In this document: positions 42,741-51,979 of the stretch, piece by piece | How the letters are laid out: each line of letters opens with the position of its first letter | Numbering within the stretch: position 1 is the stretch's first letter | Source of the DNA: Verrucomicrobiota bacterium | Lineage (GTDB): Bacteria > Verrucomicrobiota > Verrucomicrobiia > Limisphaerales > JAFGQR01 | Assembly: GCA_016935555.1 (NCBI GenBank) | Contig: JAFGQR010000050.1 | Coordinates: forward strand, 23,295 to 87,294 | DNA: 64,000 nucleotides | Direction of reading: 5' to 3' | Program-made: the position numbers and the translations under genes | The notes under the pieces: model-generated | Database searches by the model: none | Told to the model about the DNA's origin: nothing | Seen by the model: the letters and a program-made list of their open reading frames with translations, nothing else

Positions 42741-44153
42741 TCATCCGCCGGAGGCAACCCACGTGCGCCGGCGCAGAAACAGATCGGCGACGGCCCGGGC
42801 GGCCCGCAGGCCCGCGCCCGGGGGGCCCAGGGACGCGATGACCTGCCGCAGCTTGACACGCATCCGGTCACGCCGCTCGGGGTTCTCGAGAAGGTCGAGG
42901 GCCTCCCGGGCAATGTTCTGCGGCGTCGCGGCGTGCTGGATGAATTCGGGGTAAATCCTCTCCCCGGCAAGGATGTTCGGCATCGAGAGATGCCGCACCA
43001 GGATCAGGCGCCGCGCAATCTGGTAATTGCTCCACAGCGTCTTGTAAATCGCCACCGCCGGCATCCCGAAATACGCACACTCCATCGTCACAGTGCCCGT
43101 CGACGCAATGGCCACCGTCGCCTCGTGCAGCGCCTCCACCAACTGCCCGTGCCGCACCTCGACCGTCCGCAACCCAAACCGGCCCAGGTCCGCCGTGAAT
43201 TCCGACGGCAGTCCCGCCGCCCGATCATAGCGCAGCCGCCGCGACGCGGCCGCGGCAACCTCCAGCGCCAGCCGCGCCAGCCGCGCGTCCGGCAGCACCA
43301 TCCGAAACCGCGTCGAAGGCCAGTCGGCGCCAATGGCGCCCGCGGTCTTCAGCATCAGCGGCACGTGCTGCCTCAGTTCGCTGACCCGGCTGCCGGGCAG
43401 CAGGAGCACCAACGGCAGCCTGGCCGCCTTGCCGTCCGACGCGGACAGCGCCCCGTCCCCGGCCGGTTTCAAGCCGTTCCCGTGTTTGACCCGGGCTGCG
43501 GCGTCCGGGGATGTGCCGGCCGGCGGGGAACTCCCTTGCCCCGCCGGGGTGGAGACATGGCGGTCGACGATCGGATGCCCCACATACTCAACCCGCAAAC
43601 GCGGCACGCGGCGTCCGAACCATTCCTTCTCGAAGGGGAAGATGCTGAGCAACAGGTCCAGGTCCTGGGCCATCCGCCGGGCCCGCCACGGGCGCGACGC
43701 CCACACCTGGGGCGACACATACTGGATTATCCGGGGATACCAGTTCGCAAACGGGCTGCGCTGCCGGTCCAGCCGCGCGCGAATCGCCCGCGCAAACGGG
43801 CGGTTGAACCCGGAAAAATCAACGCAAATGATGGCGTCGGGCTGGCGGGCAAACGCGAGCTGCAGGAGCTGGCCGAAGAGCCGGCGGAAGGTGCCATACT
43901 GTTTCAACACGTCCGCCACCCCGACAACCGCATGAAGCGTCAGGTCAAACGCAAGCTCAACACCCGCAGCCGCCATGTGCGGACCGCCCGCGCCGAAAAA
44001 CCGCGGCGCGAAAAAGACGGAAGGCGGCTCCGGGCCGGCTGTGCCGGCCAGAATGCGGCGGGTGAACTCGTCACGCAACTGCCGCACCAGTTCGGCGCCC
44101 AGAAAGTCGCCGCTGGGTTCACCGGCAATCACCATGAAGGTCAGCGGCTTCAT
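42741..44153 (-). CDS. lpxB: Lipid-A-disaccharide synthase
   Basis: 470 residues (family typically about 380-390). It joins UDP-diacylglucosamine and lipid X to make the lipid A disaccharide, at the inner membrane. The start motif FMVIAGEPSGDFLGAELV, FFGAGGPHMAAAGVE, PDAIICVDFSGFN, YVSPQVWASRPWRARRM, LLSIFPFEKEW and LLLPGSRVSELRQHVPLML are standard LpxB blocks. The extra length comes mainly from an Ala/Gly/Pro-rich insertion after HPIVDR (about residues 200-240). Its presence shows an outer membrane with lipid A. It stands alone, divergent from the response-regulator gene; no other lpx genes are close. Confidence 0.93.
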   Translation of the reverse strand: MKPLTFMVIAGEPSGDFLGAELVRQLRDEFTRRILAGTAGPEPPSVFFAPRFFGAGGPHMAAAGVELAFDLTLHAVVGVADVLKQYGTFRRLFGQLLQLAFARQPDAIICVDFSGFNRPFARAIRARLDRQRSPFANWYPRIIQYVSPQVWASRPWRARRMAQDLDLLLSIFPFEKEWFGRRVPRLRVEYVGHPIVDRHVSTPAGQGSSPPAGTSPDAAARVKHGNGLKPAGDGALSASDGKAARLPLVLLLPGSRVSELRQHVPLMLKTAGAIGADWPSTRFRMVLPDARLARLALEVAAAASRRLRYDRAAGLPSEFTADLGRFGLRTVEVRHGQLVEALHEATVAIASTGTVTMECAYFGMPAVAIYKTLWSNYQIARRLILVRHLSMPNILAGERIYPEFIQHAATPQNIAREALDLLENPERRDRMRVKLRQVIASLGPPGAGLRAARAVADLFLRRRTWVASGG

Positions 44154-44474
44154 ACCCGAACCCGCGCAGTTCCGTGTCTCCCGCGCAAATCGGCGCAGAC
44201 ATTACGTCCATCAAACGAAAATGCAACAGAGATTAGGGCGGGAAACCGGACGCGCCCGGACGCCGCCGCCTCCGGCGCCGGCAGCGGCGGCGCTGCGCAG
44301 GACCTTGTCGCGCCCGTTCAACACCCGGCACGCACCGGGGGCGGAACGCATTGACGGCGCGCCCAAGAGACGGTTAATTGTCCGGCGGTCATTCATGAAC
44401 CGTGGCCGCGGTCCCTTTCCGGCAACGCCGGCCCCGCACGACGGGCCCGGCACCCCGGGGGCGGCGGTCCACGC
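44154..44474. other. Divergent intergenic region between lpxB and the response regulator
   Basis: About 320 bases between two divergent starts, so at least two promoters are expected. The segment at 44200-44235 is the most AT-rich and is the best place for the lpxB promoter. The rest is GC-rich with alternating GCGGC runs. No ORF of protein-like composition and no recognisable operator was found. Confidence 0.4.
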
Positions 44475-44489
44475 ATGCGACGTGCCCTC

Positions 44490-45164
44490 ATGATCAAGAT
44501 ATTGCTCGCCGAAGATCATCGGATGGTGCGGGAAGGTCTCCGTGCCCTGTTGCACCACGAACCCGATTTCCGGGTGGTGGGGGAAAGCGGCGACGGCCTG
44601 GACACCTTGCGGCTCGCCGAGGAACTGCTGCCGGATGTCGTGGTGACGGATTTGATCATGCCGGGGCTGACCGGCCTGCAGGTGGCGCGCCGGCTCCGGC
44701 AGCGGCTGCCGAAGACGAAGGTGGTGCTGCTCTCCATCCACAACAAGGAGGCCTACGTTGTCGAGGCGCTGCGGCACGGCGTGGCGGCGTACGTCCTGAA
44801 AGACGCCAGCGGGGCGGACCTGGTCCGCGCGGTGCGGGAAGCGCTGGCCGGGCGGCGGTTCCTGAGTCCGCCGCTCTCAAGGACCGTTCAGGTGTTCCTG
44901 GAACAGGTCAAGGCGACCGGCAACGCGGACCCGTATGAGCGGCTGTCGAGCCGGGAGCGCGAGGTCCTTCAACTGGCCGCCGAAGGCAACACCAACGCCA
45001 CCATCGCCTCGCGCCTCTACATCAGCCAGCGCACCGTCGAAACCCACCGCGCCAACGTGATGCGCAAACTCAAACTCCAGTCCCAAAGCGACCTCATCTG
45101 CTTCGCCATCCGCCGCGGATTGCTCCACGTCGAGCCGGACGAGGGCCGCGCCGTTTCCCGTTAG
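44490..45164 (+). CDS. NarL/LuxR-family response regulator
   Basis: 224 residues from the ATG at 44490; an in-frame ATG at 44475 is an alternative. The receiver domain (1-120) has the acidic pair in LAEDHR, the phosphoacceptor Asp54 in VVTDLIMPG, Thr/Ser in LLSIHN and Lys in YVLKDAS. The C-terminal LuxR-type helix-turn-helix (about 150-210) shows LSSREREVLQLAAEG and SQRTVETHRANVMRKL. It is a transcription activator or repressor controlled by phosphorylation. No cognate kinase is adjacent; the hybrid kinase at 33241-35964 has its own receiver. Confidence 0.93.
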   Translation: MIKILLAEDHRMVREGLRALLHHEPDFRVVGESGDGLDTLRLAEELLPDVVVTDLIMPGLTGLQVARRLRQRLPKTKVVLLSIHNKEAYVVEALRHGVAAYVLKDASGADLVRAVREALAGRRFLSPPLSRTVQVFLEQVKATGNADPYERLSSREREVLQLAAEGNTNATIASRLYISQRTVETHRANVMRKLKLQSQSDLICFAIRRGLLHVEPDEGRAVSR

Positions 45165-45217
45165 CCTGCATTGCTCACCGGGTTCTCTGGCGGGAAATGC
45201 GGTTTCACCCGCCTTCT

Positions 45218-45862
45218 TCAACGCCGGCCCCGGCGCAGAAGCTCCGCTTCCACGTCCAGCACCCTCGTCAAACCCCGCATGGACAACGTCACGGTCCGCG
45301 GCGTGATCGATACCACCTTCGCCCCGTGCACCCTCTCCCCCACCGCGTAGCTGTTGCCGTCAAATATCACCAGCGACTTCTTCGGCCGGCACACCAACCC
45401 CTGAAACACCATCTCCGGAAAATGCACCTCCGTTGGCGCCGCCGCCGCCACCACCACCGTCCGCGCCGCCACTCTCAGCGGCGACGCCAGCCGCGCCGCC
45501 ACGCCCATCTTCGAAGAGCCGGGAACCACAACCATGACAAGCACCCCGAACAGAATCAACAACACCCCCAAAAACGCCGGGTCCAACAACAGAAACGGCT
45601 CGGCCGGCCCCGGCGCCGGCATCCGCCCCGGCGCGTCGGTGCGCAGCGAGAGCGAGATCCGCTCCGCAGGCAGCTCGTCATGCCGCCGGCGCTTCAGCCA
45701 GCGCCCGAGAAGAAACAGCCCAACGCCCGTCCCCAGCAGGACCGCGCACAGCGCCCAGCGGCGGTCGGCGCCAACAACGGCCGCTTGCGGCCATTCCGCC
45801 AGCACCATGCCAAATGCAGCCACCGCGGCCGCCGACACGCTCAATCGAATCCAAACACTCAT
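45218..45862 (-). CDS. Membrane protein with GspC/PilP-like C-terminal domain
   Basis: 214 residues from the ATG ending at 45862. Three hydrophobic segments lie at about 5-25, 35-55 and 93-115. The C-terminal domain (about 150-214) reads FPEMVFQGLVCRPKKSLVIF ... YAVGERVHGAKVVSITPRTV ... TRVLDVE. This resembles the small beta domain found in type II secretion protein C and pilus PilP: a LQGI-type strand, G-x-x-x-x-VGE, V-x-x-I-x-x-x-x-V-x-L. I cannot place it in a secretion operon, because no other gsp/pil genes are adjacent. Its neighbours are the response regulator (convergent) and transketolase (divergent). Confidence 0.65.
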   Translation of the reverse strand: MSVWIRLSVSAAAVAAFGMVLAEWPQAAVVGADRRWALCAVLLGTGVGLFLLGRWLKRRRHDELPAERISLSLRTDAPGRMPAPGPAEPFLLLDPAFLGVLLILFGVLVMVVVPGSSKMGVAARLASPLRVAARTVVVAAAAPTEVHFPEMVFQGLVCRPKKSLVIFDGNSYAVGERVHGAKVVSITPRTVTLSMRGLTRVLDVEAELLRRGRR

Positions 45863-46026
45863 AGCACAACTCAATCCAGTTCGCCTACCGTCTCATCGGC
45901 ATCCGCTTCCCAAAGATGAAGCGCCCCGCCCCGGCCCCCTCCGCACCGGGACGCCCGTTTTCCAGCTTCCCTTTCCGGCATGTGCCGCTACCATGCGCCG
46001 GAAAACGACTTGAACGCACCGAAGCA

Positions 46027-47865
46027 ATGAATGATCTAAACGTCGAACCTATCATTGGAATCGCCAACCAGTTGCGGATTCACTCGATCGCCGCCACCAC
46101 GGCCGCCGGAAGCGGCCACCCGACTTCATGCTGCTCCGCCGCCGATGTCGTGGCGGCCCTGTTCTTCAGCCACATGCGCTATGACCCGAAAAACCCGCGC
46201 TACGCAAACAACGACCGCTTCATCCTCTCGAAAGGCCACGCGGCACCCCTGCTCTACGCGGCATGGGCTGAAGCCGGCGCGTTTCCCACGCAGGACCTGG
46301 TCAAGCTCCGCCACCTGGACAGCGATATCGAAGGCCACCCCACCCCCAGGCTCCCATTCGTTGACGTGGCCAGCGGCTCCCTCGGCCAGGGCTTGAGCGT
46401 CGGCGTCGGCATGGCCCTCTGCGCGCGCCTCGACAACCTCGACTACCGCACCTACGTGCTCCTGGGCGACGGCGAATGCGCCGAAGGCGCCGTCTGGGAA
46501 GCCGCCTCCCTGGCCGGCGTGCACAAGCTGAACAACCTCGTCGCCGTCGTCGACGTCAACCGCCTCGGCCAAAGCGAGGCGACGGCCTTCGGCCACCGCC
46601 TCGACGTCTACCAGCAACGCTTCGACGCCTTCGGCTGGCGCACCGAAGTCATCGACGGCCATGACATCGAGGAAATCCTCGAAGTCCTCGCCGCCGTCGG
46701 CCTCGGCGACAAACCCCTGGCCGTCCTCGCCAAAACCTACAAGGGCGCCGGCGTCTCCTTCCTCCAGGACAAAGACCACTGGCACGGCAAACCGCTGTCC
46801 AAGGAAGACGCCGAAACCGCCATCGCCGAACTCACGCCCAAAGCGCGGCCCGCCGCCAGCATCACCATCCCCGGCCCCCACCAGCTTCCCGCCCCCCCCG
46901 CCGAACCCCCCACCAGCTTCCCGCCGATCGAATACTCCAAAGGCGAAATGGTCGCCACCCGCGAAGCCTACGGCAATGCCCTCGCCCGCATCGGCGCGGT
47001 CGACCCCCGCATCGTCGTCCTCGACGGCGACACCAAAAACTCCACGTTCTCGGAAAAATTCCTCAAGAAATTCCCCAACCGCTTCGTGGAATGCTACATC
47101 GCCGAACAAAACATGGTCGGCGTCGCCATGGGCTTCGCCGCCCGCGGCAAAATCCCGTTCGCCTCCACGTTCGCCGCCTTCTTCACCCGCGCCCACGACC
47201 AAATCCGCATGGCCAGCCACTCCATGGCCAACCTCAAAATGGCAGGCTCCCATGTCGGCGTCAGCATCGGCGAGGACGGCGGCTCGCAAATGGGGCTCGA
47301 GGACATCGCCATGATGCGCGCGCTGGGGGGCAGCGTGGTGCTGTATCCGTGCGACGCCATCTCCACCGAGAAACTCGTCGAGCAAATGCTCCAACACCCC
47401 GGCATCACCTACCTCCGCACCTCCCGCCCCAAACTGCCCGTCATCTATGACCCCGCCGAACACTTCACCATCGGCGGCGCCCGCATCGTCCGCCAAGCCC
47501 CCGGCGACAAGCTGACCGTGCTCGCCGCCGGCGTCACCCTCTTCGAAGCCCTCAAAGCCGCCGACATCCTGCGCAAGGAAAACCTCACCGTCACCGTCAT
47601 CGATACCTACAGCATCAAACCCCTCGCCACAGACCTCATCCTCGCCGCCGTCCGCAAAGCCAACAACCTCGTCGTCACCGTCGAAGACCACTACGCCGAA
47701 GGCGGTCTCGGCGATGCCGTCGCCGGCGAACTCTGCCCCCACGGCGTCCGCGTCCATAAACTGGCCGTCACCGAACTGCCTCACTCGGGCAAACCCGCCG
47801 AGCTGCTCGCCAAATACGGCATCGACGCCGCCGCCATCGTCGCCAAGGTCAAATCCCTCATCTGA
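46027..47865 (+). CDS. tkt: Transketolase
   Basis: 612 residues from the ATG at 46027. It moves two-carbon ketol units between sugar phosphates with thiamine diphosphate. All three domains are present in one chain: the ThDP-binding half (SGHPTSCCSAADVVAALFF, GDGECAEGAVWEAASLAG), the pyrimidine domain (YIAEQNMVGVAMGFAARG) and the C-terminal domain (SIGEDGGSQMGLEDIAMMRA, VTVEDHYAEGGLGDAVAGEL). The length is nearer the animal-type and short bacterial enzymes (about 620) than E. coli Tkt (663). A Pro-rich linker (PGPHQLPAPPAEPPTSFPP) joins the first two domains. The upstream open frame to 45916 is not protein-like. Confidence 0.95.
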   Translation: MNDLNVEPIIGIANQLRIHSIAATTAAGSGHPTSCCSAADVVAALFFSHMRYDPKNPRYANNDRFILSKGHAAPLLYAAWAEAGAFPTQDLVKLRHLDSDIEGHPTPRLPFVDVASGSLGQGLSVGVGMALCARLDNLDYRTYVLLGDGECAEGAVWEAASLAGVHKLNNLVAVVDVNRLGQSEATAFGHRLDVYQQRFDAFGWRTEVIDGHDIEEILEVLAAVGLGDKPLAVLAKTYKGAGVSFLQDKDHWHGKPLSKEDAETAIAELTPKARPAASITIPGPHQLPAPPAEPPTSFPPIEYSKGEMVATREAYGNALARIGAVDPRIVVLDGDTKNSTFSEKFLKKFPNRFVECYIAEQNMVGVAMGFAARGKIPFASTFAAFFTRAHDQIRMASHSMANLKMAGSHVGVSIGEDGGSQMGLEDIAMMRALGGSVVLYPCDAISTEKLVEQMLQHPGITYLRTSRPKLPVIYDPAEHFTIGGARIVRQAPGDKLTVLAAGVTLFEALKAADILRKENLTVTVIDTYSIKPLATDLILAAVRKANNLVVTVEDHYAEGGLGDAVAGELCPHGVRVHKLAVTELPHSGKPAELLAKYGIDAAAIVAKVKSLI

Positions 47866-47962
47866 GCCGCCACGAAACCCGCCCGGCACTCCCCAAGGGA
47901 AACCTAAACCATACCCCGCGCACCGTAACCACAGCCGCCATCCCAGCCCCAACGCCCGCCCG

Positions 47963-48619
47963 TCACGCCATCTCGAGCACCGCTTGCACAAGCTTCGTGA
48001 TGCCGGCTTCGGCCTCGCTGATCCGCCGGGCGAGCATGTAGGCGGGCGTGCTGACAATTTTAAGGCGCCGGTCCACGACCGCATCCACCACCCGGCTCGA
48101 CACGTGCCGCGCCCCGCACCGTTCCAACACCCGGGCCGTCCCCTGGTCCGTGCCCACCGTCAACTCCACCTGCCGGTCTCCAAACAACCGCGCCGCAATC
48201 GCAGGCGCGATGCATACAAACCCCAAAGGCTTGCCCGATGCGTGCGCCTGTCGCAACACCTCCGCCACCTCCGGATTCACCTGGAACCCCTCGCCCCCCA
48301 ACGCAAAGGTGCTCAGGTTCTTCGCCGCCCCACTCCCCCCGGGCACAATCACCGCGTCGAAATCCCCAGGCTTCAGCTTGCTCAACGCCACCACCTGCCC
48401 CCGCGCAATCCGCGCCGACTCGACCAGCACGTTGCGCGACTCCCCCGCAACCGGCTGCCGCGTCAGATGATTGACCACCTCATGCTGCGGCACGTCCGGC
48501 GCCGCGCAAACCGCCTGGGCGCCCGCACGGTCCAGCGCCAGCAGCACCAACACCGACTCGTGAATCTCCGCCCCGTCATACACGCCACAACCCGAAAGAA
48601 GAACCGCAACTCGTTTCAT
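47963..48619 (-). CDS. elbB: ElbB-like DJ-1/PfpI-superfamily protein
   Basis: 218 residues from the ATG ending at 48619. It matches the ElbB glyoxalase-like family: KRVAVLLSGCGVYDGAEIHE at the start, DAVIVPGGSGAAKNLSTFA near 95 and the nucleophile elbow LGFVCIAPAIAARL, with the Cys near 137. ElbB (formerly an isoprenoid biosynthesis protein with amidotransferase-like domain) shows glyoxalase activity in vitro; its role in the cell is unclear. It is convergent with tkt, about 97 bases apart, and divergent from the next oxidoreductase gene. Confidence 0.92.
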   Translation of the reverse strand: MKRVAVLLSGCGVYDGAEIHESVLVLLALDRAGAQAVCAAPDVPQHEVVNHLTRQPVAGESRNVLVESARIARGQVVALSKLKPGDFDAVIVPGGSGAAKNLSTFALGGEGFQVNPEVAEVLRQAHASGKPLGFVCIAPAIAARLFGDRQVELTVGTDQGTARVLERCGARHVSSRVVDAVVDRRLKIVSTPAYMLARRISEAEAGITKLVQAVLEMA

Positions 48620-48759
48620 GCCGCCACCGTAAAAAACCCGGCGCTCTAATGCAAGGCCCACATCGCAGGCCCATCACCCCACACCGGACGGTCGCGCTCC
48701 GTCAGCCCATGGCAAATTCCCCTTTCCTCTCACCCCCCATTGCTCTACAAACGGCCCGT

Positions 48760-50109
48760 ATGAACCACGCCAACCCCAAGATCGCCCGGCGCGATTTCCT
48801 GAAAACCGGCGCCACTGCTCTCGGCGCCACCGCGTTCACGCTGCCCCAACTGCTCCCCAAAGGCGTCCTCGCCGCCGCAGGCCAGCCCGGCGCCAACGAT
48901 CGCCTCGTCACCGGCCACATCGGCGTCGGCGGCATGGGCGGCGGCCACCTCGGTTACATGGTCGGACGCATGTCCCGCGGCGATGTCCGCGTGGCGGCGG
49001 TGTGCGACGTCGACGAGAAACGCCTGGCCGGCGCCCTGGAGCGGGCGGGCGAACAGGCCCGGCCTTACCGCGACTACCGCTACGTGCTCGAACGCAAGGA
49101 CATCGATGCCGTCGTCATCGCCACCCCGGACCACTGGCACGCGGTCCAGACCGTTCACGCCGCCGAGAGCGGCAAGCACGTGTATGTGGAGAAACCGGCG
49201 TGCTGCACCATCGAGGAAGGCAAAGCCATGGTCGCCGCCGCCAAAGCCAGCAAAGTCGCCATCCAGGTCGGCTCCCAGGGCCGCGCCCAGCCCGAATGCT
49301 ACCGCGCCCACCTTTATATCGCCAATGGCATGATCGGCACCGTCCGCAAAGTCACCTGCTGGCACTACGAAACCCCCGCCGACAACCACCCAGTCCCCGA
49401 CAGTGAACCGCCCCCCGAGCTGGATTGGGACCTGTGGCTCGGACCCCTCCGCTGGCGCCCCTACAACGCCCGCTACCTCCACGGCGTGTTCCGCTGGATG
49501 ATGGAATCCGGCGGCGGCCAGATCCGCGACCGCGGCGCGCACGTCATGAGCAACGCCCTCAAGATCATGAACGCCGACCATACCGGCCCCGTGTCCATCG
49601 AAGCCAAAGGCACCCTGCCCACCCGAGGCCTCTGGGACTCCGCCATCACCATGGAGGTCGTCTATGAATTCAAAAACCCGGACTGGACCCTCGTCTGGAG
49701 CCAGCCCGGCAAACGCATCCCCTATTACAATCCCGACAGGAAAATCCGCGACGGATACGGCGCCGTCTACCACGGCGACAAGGACACCCTCATCCTCTGG
49801 GCCGGCGATGGCCAAACCTTCACCGAACCCAAAGCCAAAGACTACAAATTGCCGCCCGGCGGAATCGATGTCCCCAAAGCCGTCAACTTCAACAACCACG
49901 ACGACTGGTTCGAAGGCATCCGAACCGGCAAACCCACCATCATGAATGTCCAAGCCGGCGTCGCCACCGCCTTCCTCACCGTCCTCGGCAACCTCTCGCT
50001 CGTCCTCGGACGCAAACTGCATTGGAACCCCGTAACCCAGGAAATCGTCGGCGACGAGGAAGCCCGCCGCAAAATGAGCCGGCCCCAACGCTACCCCTAC
50101 GTCCTCTAA
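48760..50109 (+). CDS. Tat-exported Gfo/Idh/MocA family oxidoreductase
   Basis: 449 residues from the ATG at 48760, which places the twin-arginine signal (IARRDFLKTGATALGATAF) at the N-terminus; an upstream ATG at 48709 would add a leader before it. The Rossmann fold has HIGVGGMGGGHLGYM and CDVDEKR, then VYVEKPACCTIEEG with the catalytic Lys. The substrate domain shows LDWDLWLGPLRWRPYN and GGGQIRDRGAHVMSNAL. It is the third exported oxidoreductase of this family in the window and the one with the longest Gly/Asp-rich cofactor loop. The HEAT-like gene follows 86 bases downstream and may be co-transcribed. Substrate unknown. Confidence 0.9.
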   Translation: MNHANPKIARRDFLKTGATALGATAFTLPQLLPKGVLAAAGQPGANDRLVTGHIGVGGMGGGHLGYMVGRMSRGDVRVAAVCDVDEKRLAGALERAGEQARPYRDYRYVLERKDIDAVVIATPDHWHAVQTVHAAESGKHVYVEKPACCTIEEGKAMVAAAKASKVAIQVGSQGRAQPECYRAHLYIANGMIGTVRKVTCWHYETPADNHPVPDSEPPPELDWDLWLGPLRWRPYNARYLHGVFRWMMESGGGQIRDRGAHVMSNALKIMNADHTGPVSIEAKGTLPTRGLWDSAITMEVVYEFKNPDWTLVWSQPGKRIPYYNPDRKIRDGYGAVYHGDKDTLILWAGDGQTFTEPKAKDYKLPPGGIDVPKAVNFNNHDDWFEGIRTGKPTIMNVQAGVATAFLTVLGNLSLVLGRKLHWNPVTQEIVGDEEARRKMSRPQRYPYVL

Positions 50110-50195
50110 GCCTCGAACGCGCACCGCCCATCCGCACGCCGAACCCGAACACCCAACACCCTATGGTGAATCCTGAACCCCGAACCCCGCTGACC

Positions 50196-50837
50196 ATGAC
50201 CATGAATGCCTCCAAACCCGCCGCCCTCGCCGCCACCCCCCTGGCCGCCCTCTCCCAGATGGCCCCCGCCGCCACCTCGCCCACCGTCGAACAACTCGTC
50301 GCCCATATCCAAAACACCAATGACTCCATCCGCGGCCCCGCATGGCAAAACGCCGGACCCGCCGGCGCCCCGGCCGTCAAACCCCTCGCCGGCCTCATGA
50401 CCCACAAGGATTTTGAAATCGCCCGCGCCGCCAAACGCGGCCTGTGGAAAATCGTCCGCCACGCCGGACGGCCCGGCGCACAAGCCGAAGCCGAATCGGT
50501 CGAGCGTGAACTGATCCCCTTGCTCGCTTCCACTCCCCACACCGTGCGGCGCGAAGTGCTCTGGATGCTCTCCGAAATCGGCACCGACCGCGCCGTCGAA
50601 CCCATGGCCGTCCTCCTCGCCGACAAAGACTCCCGCGAAGACGCCCGCTGCTCCCTCATGCGGATCCCCGGACCCAAAGCCGTCGCCGCCCTCAAAACCG
50701 CCTTCGGCGCCGCCCCGGAGGATTTCAAACACGCGCTCGCCCACGCCCTGCGTGTGCGCGGTGAAACGGTGGCGGGCTATCCAACCCGGAAGCGGGTGCC
50801 CACCAAGCAAACCAGCGTGAAACAGCCGACCAGTTAG
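50196..50837 (+). CDS. HEAT-like repeat protein
   Basis: 213 residues from the ATG at 50196; 50163 and 50202 are alternatives. The upstream choice would include a low-complexity Asn/Pro-rich segment that looks like an intergenic repeat. After an Ala-rich N-terminus (ALAATPLAALSQMAPAATS), helical pairs of the HEAT/PBS-lyase type follow: AVKPLAGLMTHKDFEIARAA, RELIPLLASTPHTVRREVLW and VEPMAVLLADKDSREDARCS. Such repeats are protein-binding scaffolds. No catalytic domain is visible. The C-terminal tail is basic. Its position behind the exported oxidoreductase suggests a shared process, but nothing more can be said. Confidence 0.75.
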   Translation: MTMNASKPAALAATPLAALSQMAPAATSPTVEQLVAHIQNTNDSIRGPAWQNAGPAGAPAVKPLAGLMTHKDFEIARAAKRGLWKIVRHAGRPGAQAEAESVERELIPLLASTPHTVRREVLWMLSEIGTDRAVEPMAVLLADKDSREDARCSLMRIPGPKAVAALKTAFGAAPEDFKHALAHALRVRGETVAGYPTRKRVPTKQTSVKQPTS

Positions 50838-50967
50838 GCCCCACCCACCGCGGGACCCCCCCTCCGCCGCGGAAATGGAATCTTTGACTTTTCCAATGCT
50901 GGCGAGAGTGGATCCATTGGCCATGCATTTGAAGAGTCGAGCGTTTCAAAATCCCAGCCAAACATAT

Positions 50968-51027
50968 TTGAAGTTTTCAATTTTCAATGCTCAATTCTCA
51001 CTTTCTGAGAGATAAATTGTTCACATT
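50968..51027 (+). repeat. 60-base AT-rich dispersed intergenic repeat, copy B
   Basis: Inverted counterpart of 16269-16328, with 51 of 60 positions identical by hand count. Core words are CTCAATTCTCACTTTCTG and TTGTTCACATT. It sits in the gap 50838-51056, where I see no gene. Confidence 0.8.
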
Positions 51028-51056
51028 TCAGCAATTAGGATCTTGCCATCAGAACG

Positions 51057-51416
51057 ATGGAATTTCGATTCTTGAACGCCGAACACCGAACGGGGAGCGG
51101 GACACGGCACAATTCACTGTTTGCCCATTGGCTCCGGCGCATGGCGTGCGCGTCAGCGCCATTCGATGGTGGATGTTCGGTGTTCGGCGCCGCGACGGCC
51201 GACTTGCGCCCCAGCCGCACCAATGCCACGCAGGCGCCTCCGCCCGAATCTCCCCAAGCCGGCGTCCCCCCCAACGAGGCGCTGCGGCTGGCACTGCCGG
51301 TGATTGCCGTCCTGGTGTTTTGCGTCTTCGGCTGGTACGCCCGCAACCGTCAGCGCAGGGCCAGCCGCCCCAACCCGGACACCCCGCCACCCGATGGGGG
51401 TCAGCCCTCGAAATAA
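51057..51416 (+). CDS. Possible small membrane protein, doubtful
   Basis: 119 codons. The first third derives from repeat-like intergenic sequence (LNAEHRTGSGTR) and is unlikely to be original protein. Residues about 72-95 (NEALRLALPVIAVLVFCVFG) form a convincing transmembrane helix with a basic stop-transfer sequence WYARNRQRRA, and the Pro/Ser-rich ends would suit a short single-pass protein. If real, a start further inside the frame is possible, and no good candidate stands out. I keep it as low confidence. Confidence 0.35.
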   Translation: MEFRFLNAEHRTGSGTRHNSLFAHWLRRMACASAPFDGGCSVFGAATADLRPSRTNATQAPPPESPQAGVPPNEALRLALPVIAVLVFCVFGWYARNRQRRASRPNPDTPPPDGGQPSK

Positions 51417-51502
51417 GACTTGGCGCGGCAATCCGCTTCACCTTCACCCCAACGACTGCCAACCTTCGGGCGCATTTCTCACTGGGCGGTGAGAAATGCG
51501 GG

Positions 51503-51889
51503 CTAATCGGGCCGCACCTCGTCCCCACGCTGGCATTGTCCAGCCACAATGTCCGCCACGATGTTCAGATCGCGCTGGGGGCCGGTGATCTTGATTTCGC
51601 CCACCTTGAGGCCGTTCCGAAACACGTTCAGCCGCCGCCCCAACTCGGGTAGCGCCCCCACCGGGTAGGACACCACCACGTAACGCGCATTCGGATTCAC
51701 CAGGCTGATCTTCCCCGGCACCACATCGCTCGGCCTCAAAATCGTCTCCGAACCCTGCACCCCCGTCGTTGCACCAGGCACGGCGCCCGCCGCCGGGGGT
51801 GGCCCCGCCGGTTTCGCGGGCTCAGGGGGCGAGGCGCACCCCGCGAGAGCCGTGAATCCTGCCAGCGCCCATGACCACGTCCAACGCAT
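51503..51889 (-). CDS. Small lipoprotein of unknown function
   Basis: 128 residues from the ATG ending at 51889. A lipoprotein signal is clear: MRWTWSWALAGFTALAGC, with the lipobox Leu-Ala-Gly-Cys, followed by a Pro/Ala-rich linker. The folded part (about 55-128) reads LRPSDVVPGKISLVNPNARY ... VVVSYPVGALPELGRRLNVF ... VGEIKITGPQ, a small beta-barrel-like pattern common in verrucomicrobial lipoproteins. Function unknown. It is divergent from the tandem metallo-beta-lactamase gene that starts 91 bases away. Confidence 0.75.
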   Translation of the reverse strand: MRWTWSWALAGFTALAGCASPPEPAKPAGPPPAAGAVPGATTGVQGSETILRPSDVVPGKISLVNPNARYVVVSYPVGALPELGRRLNVFRNGLKVGEIKITGPQRDLNIVADIVAGQCQRGDEVRPD

Positions 51890-51979
51890 GACCTGCACCT
51901 ACCCGCGATTCGGCCCGAGTGCAACCCGGAAAATGGGATGGGAAGAGGGATCAGCGTTGACGGGTGCGGCGGCCGATTT

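Noticed and set aside
46126..48084. 652-codon minus-strand frame opposite transketolase
   Set aside because: The product is mostly Gly, Asp, Glu, Ala and Val, the reverse complement of transketolase codons, with no motifs.
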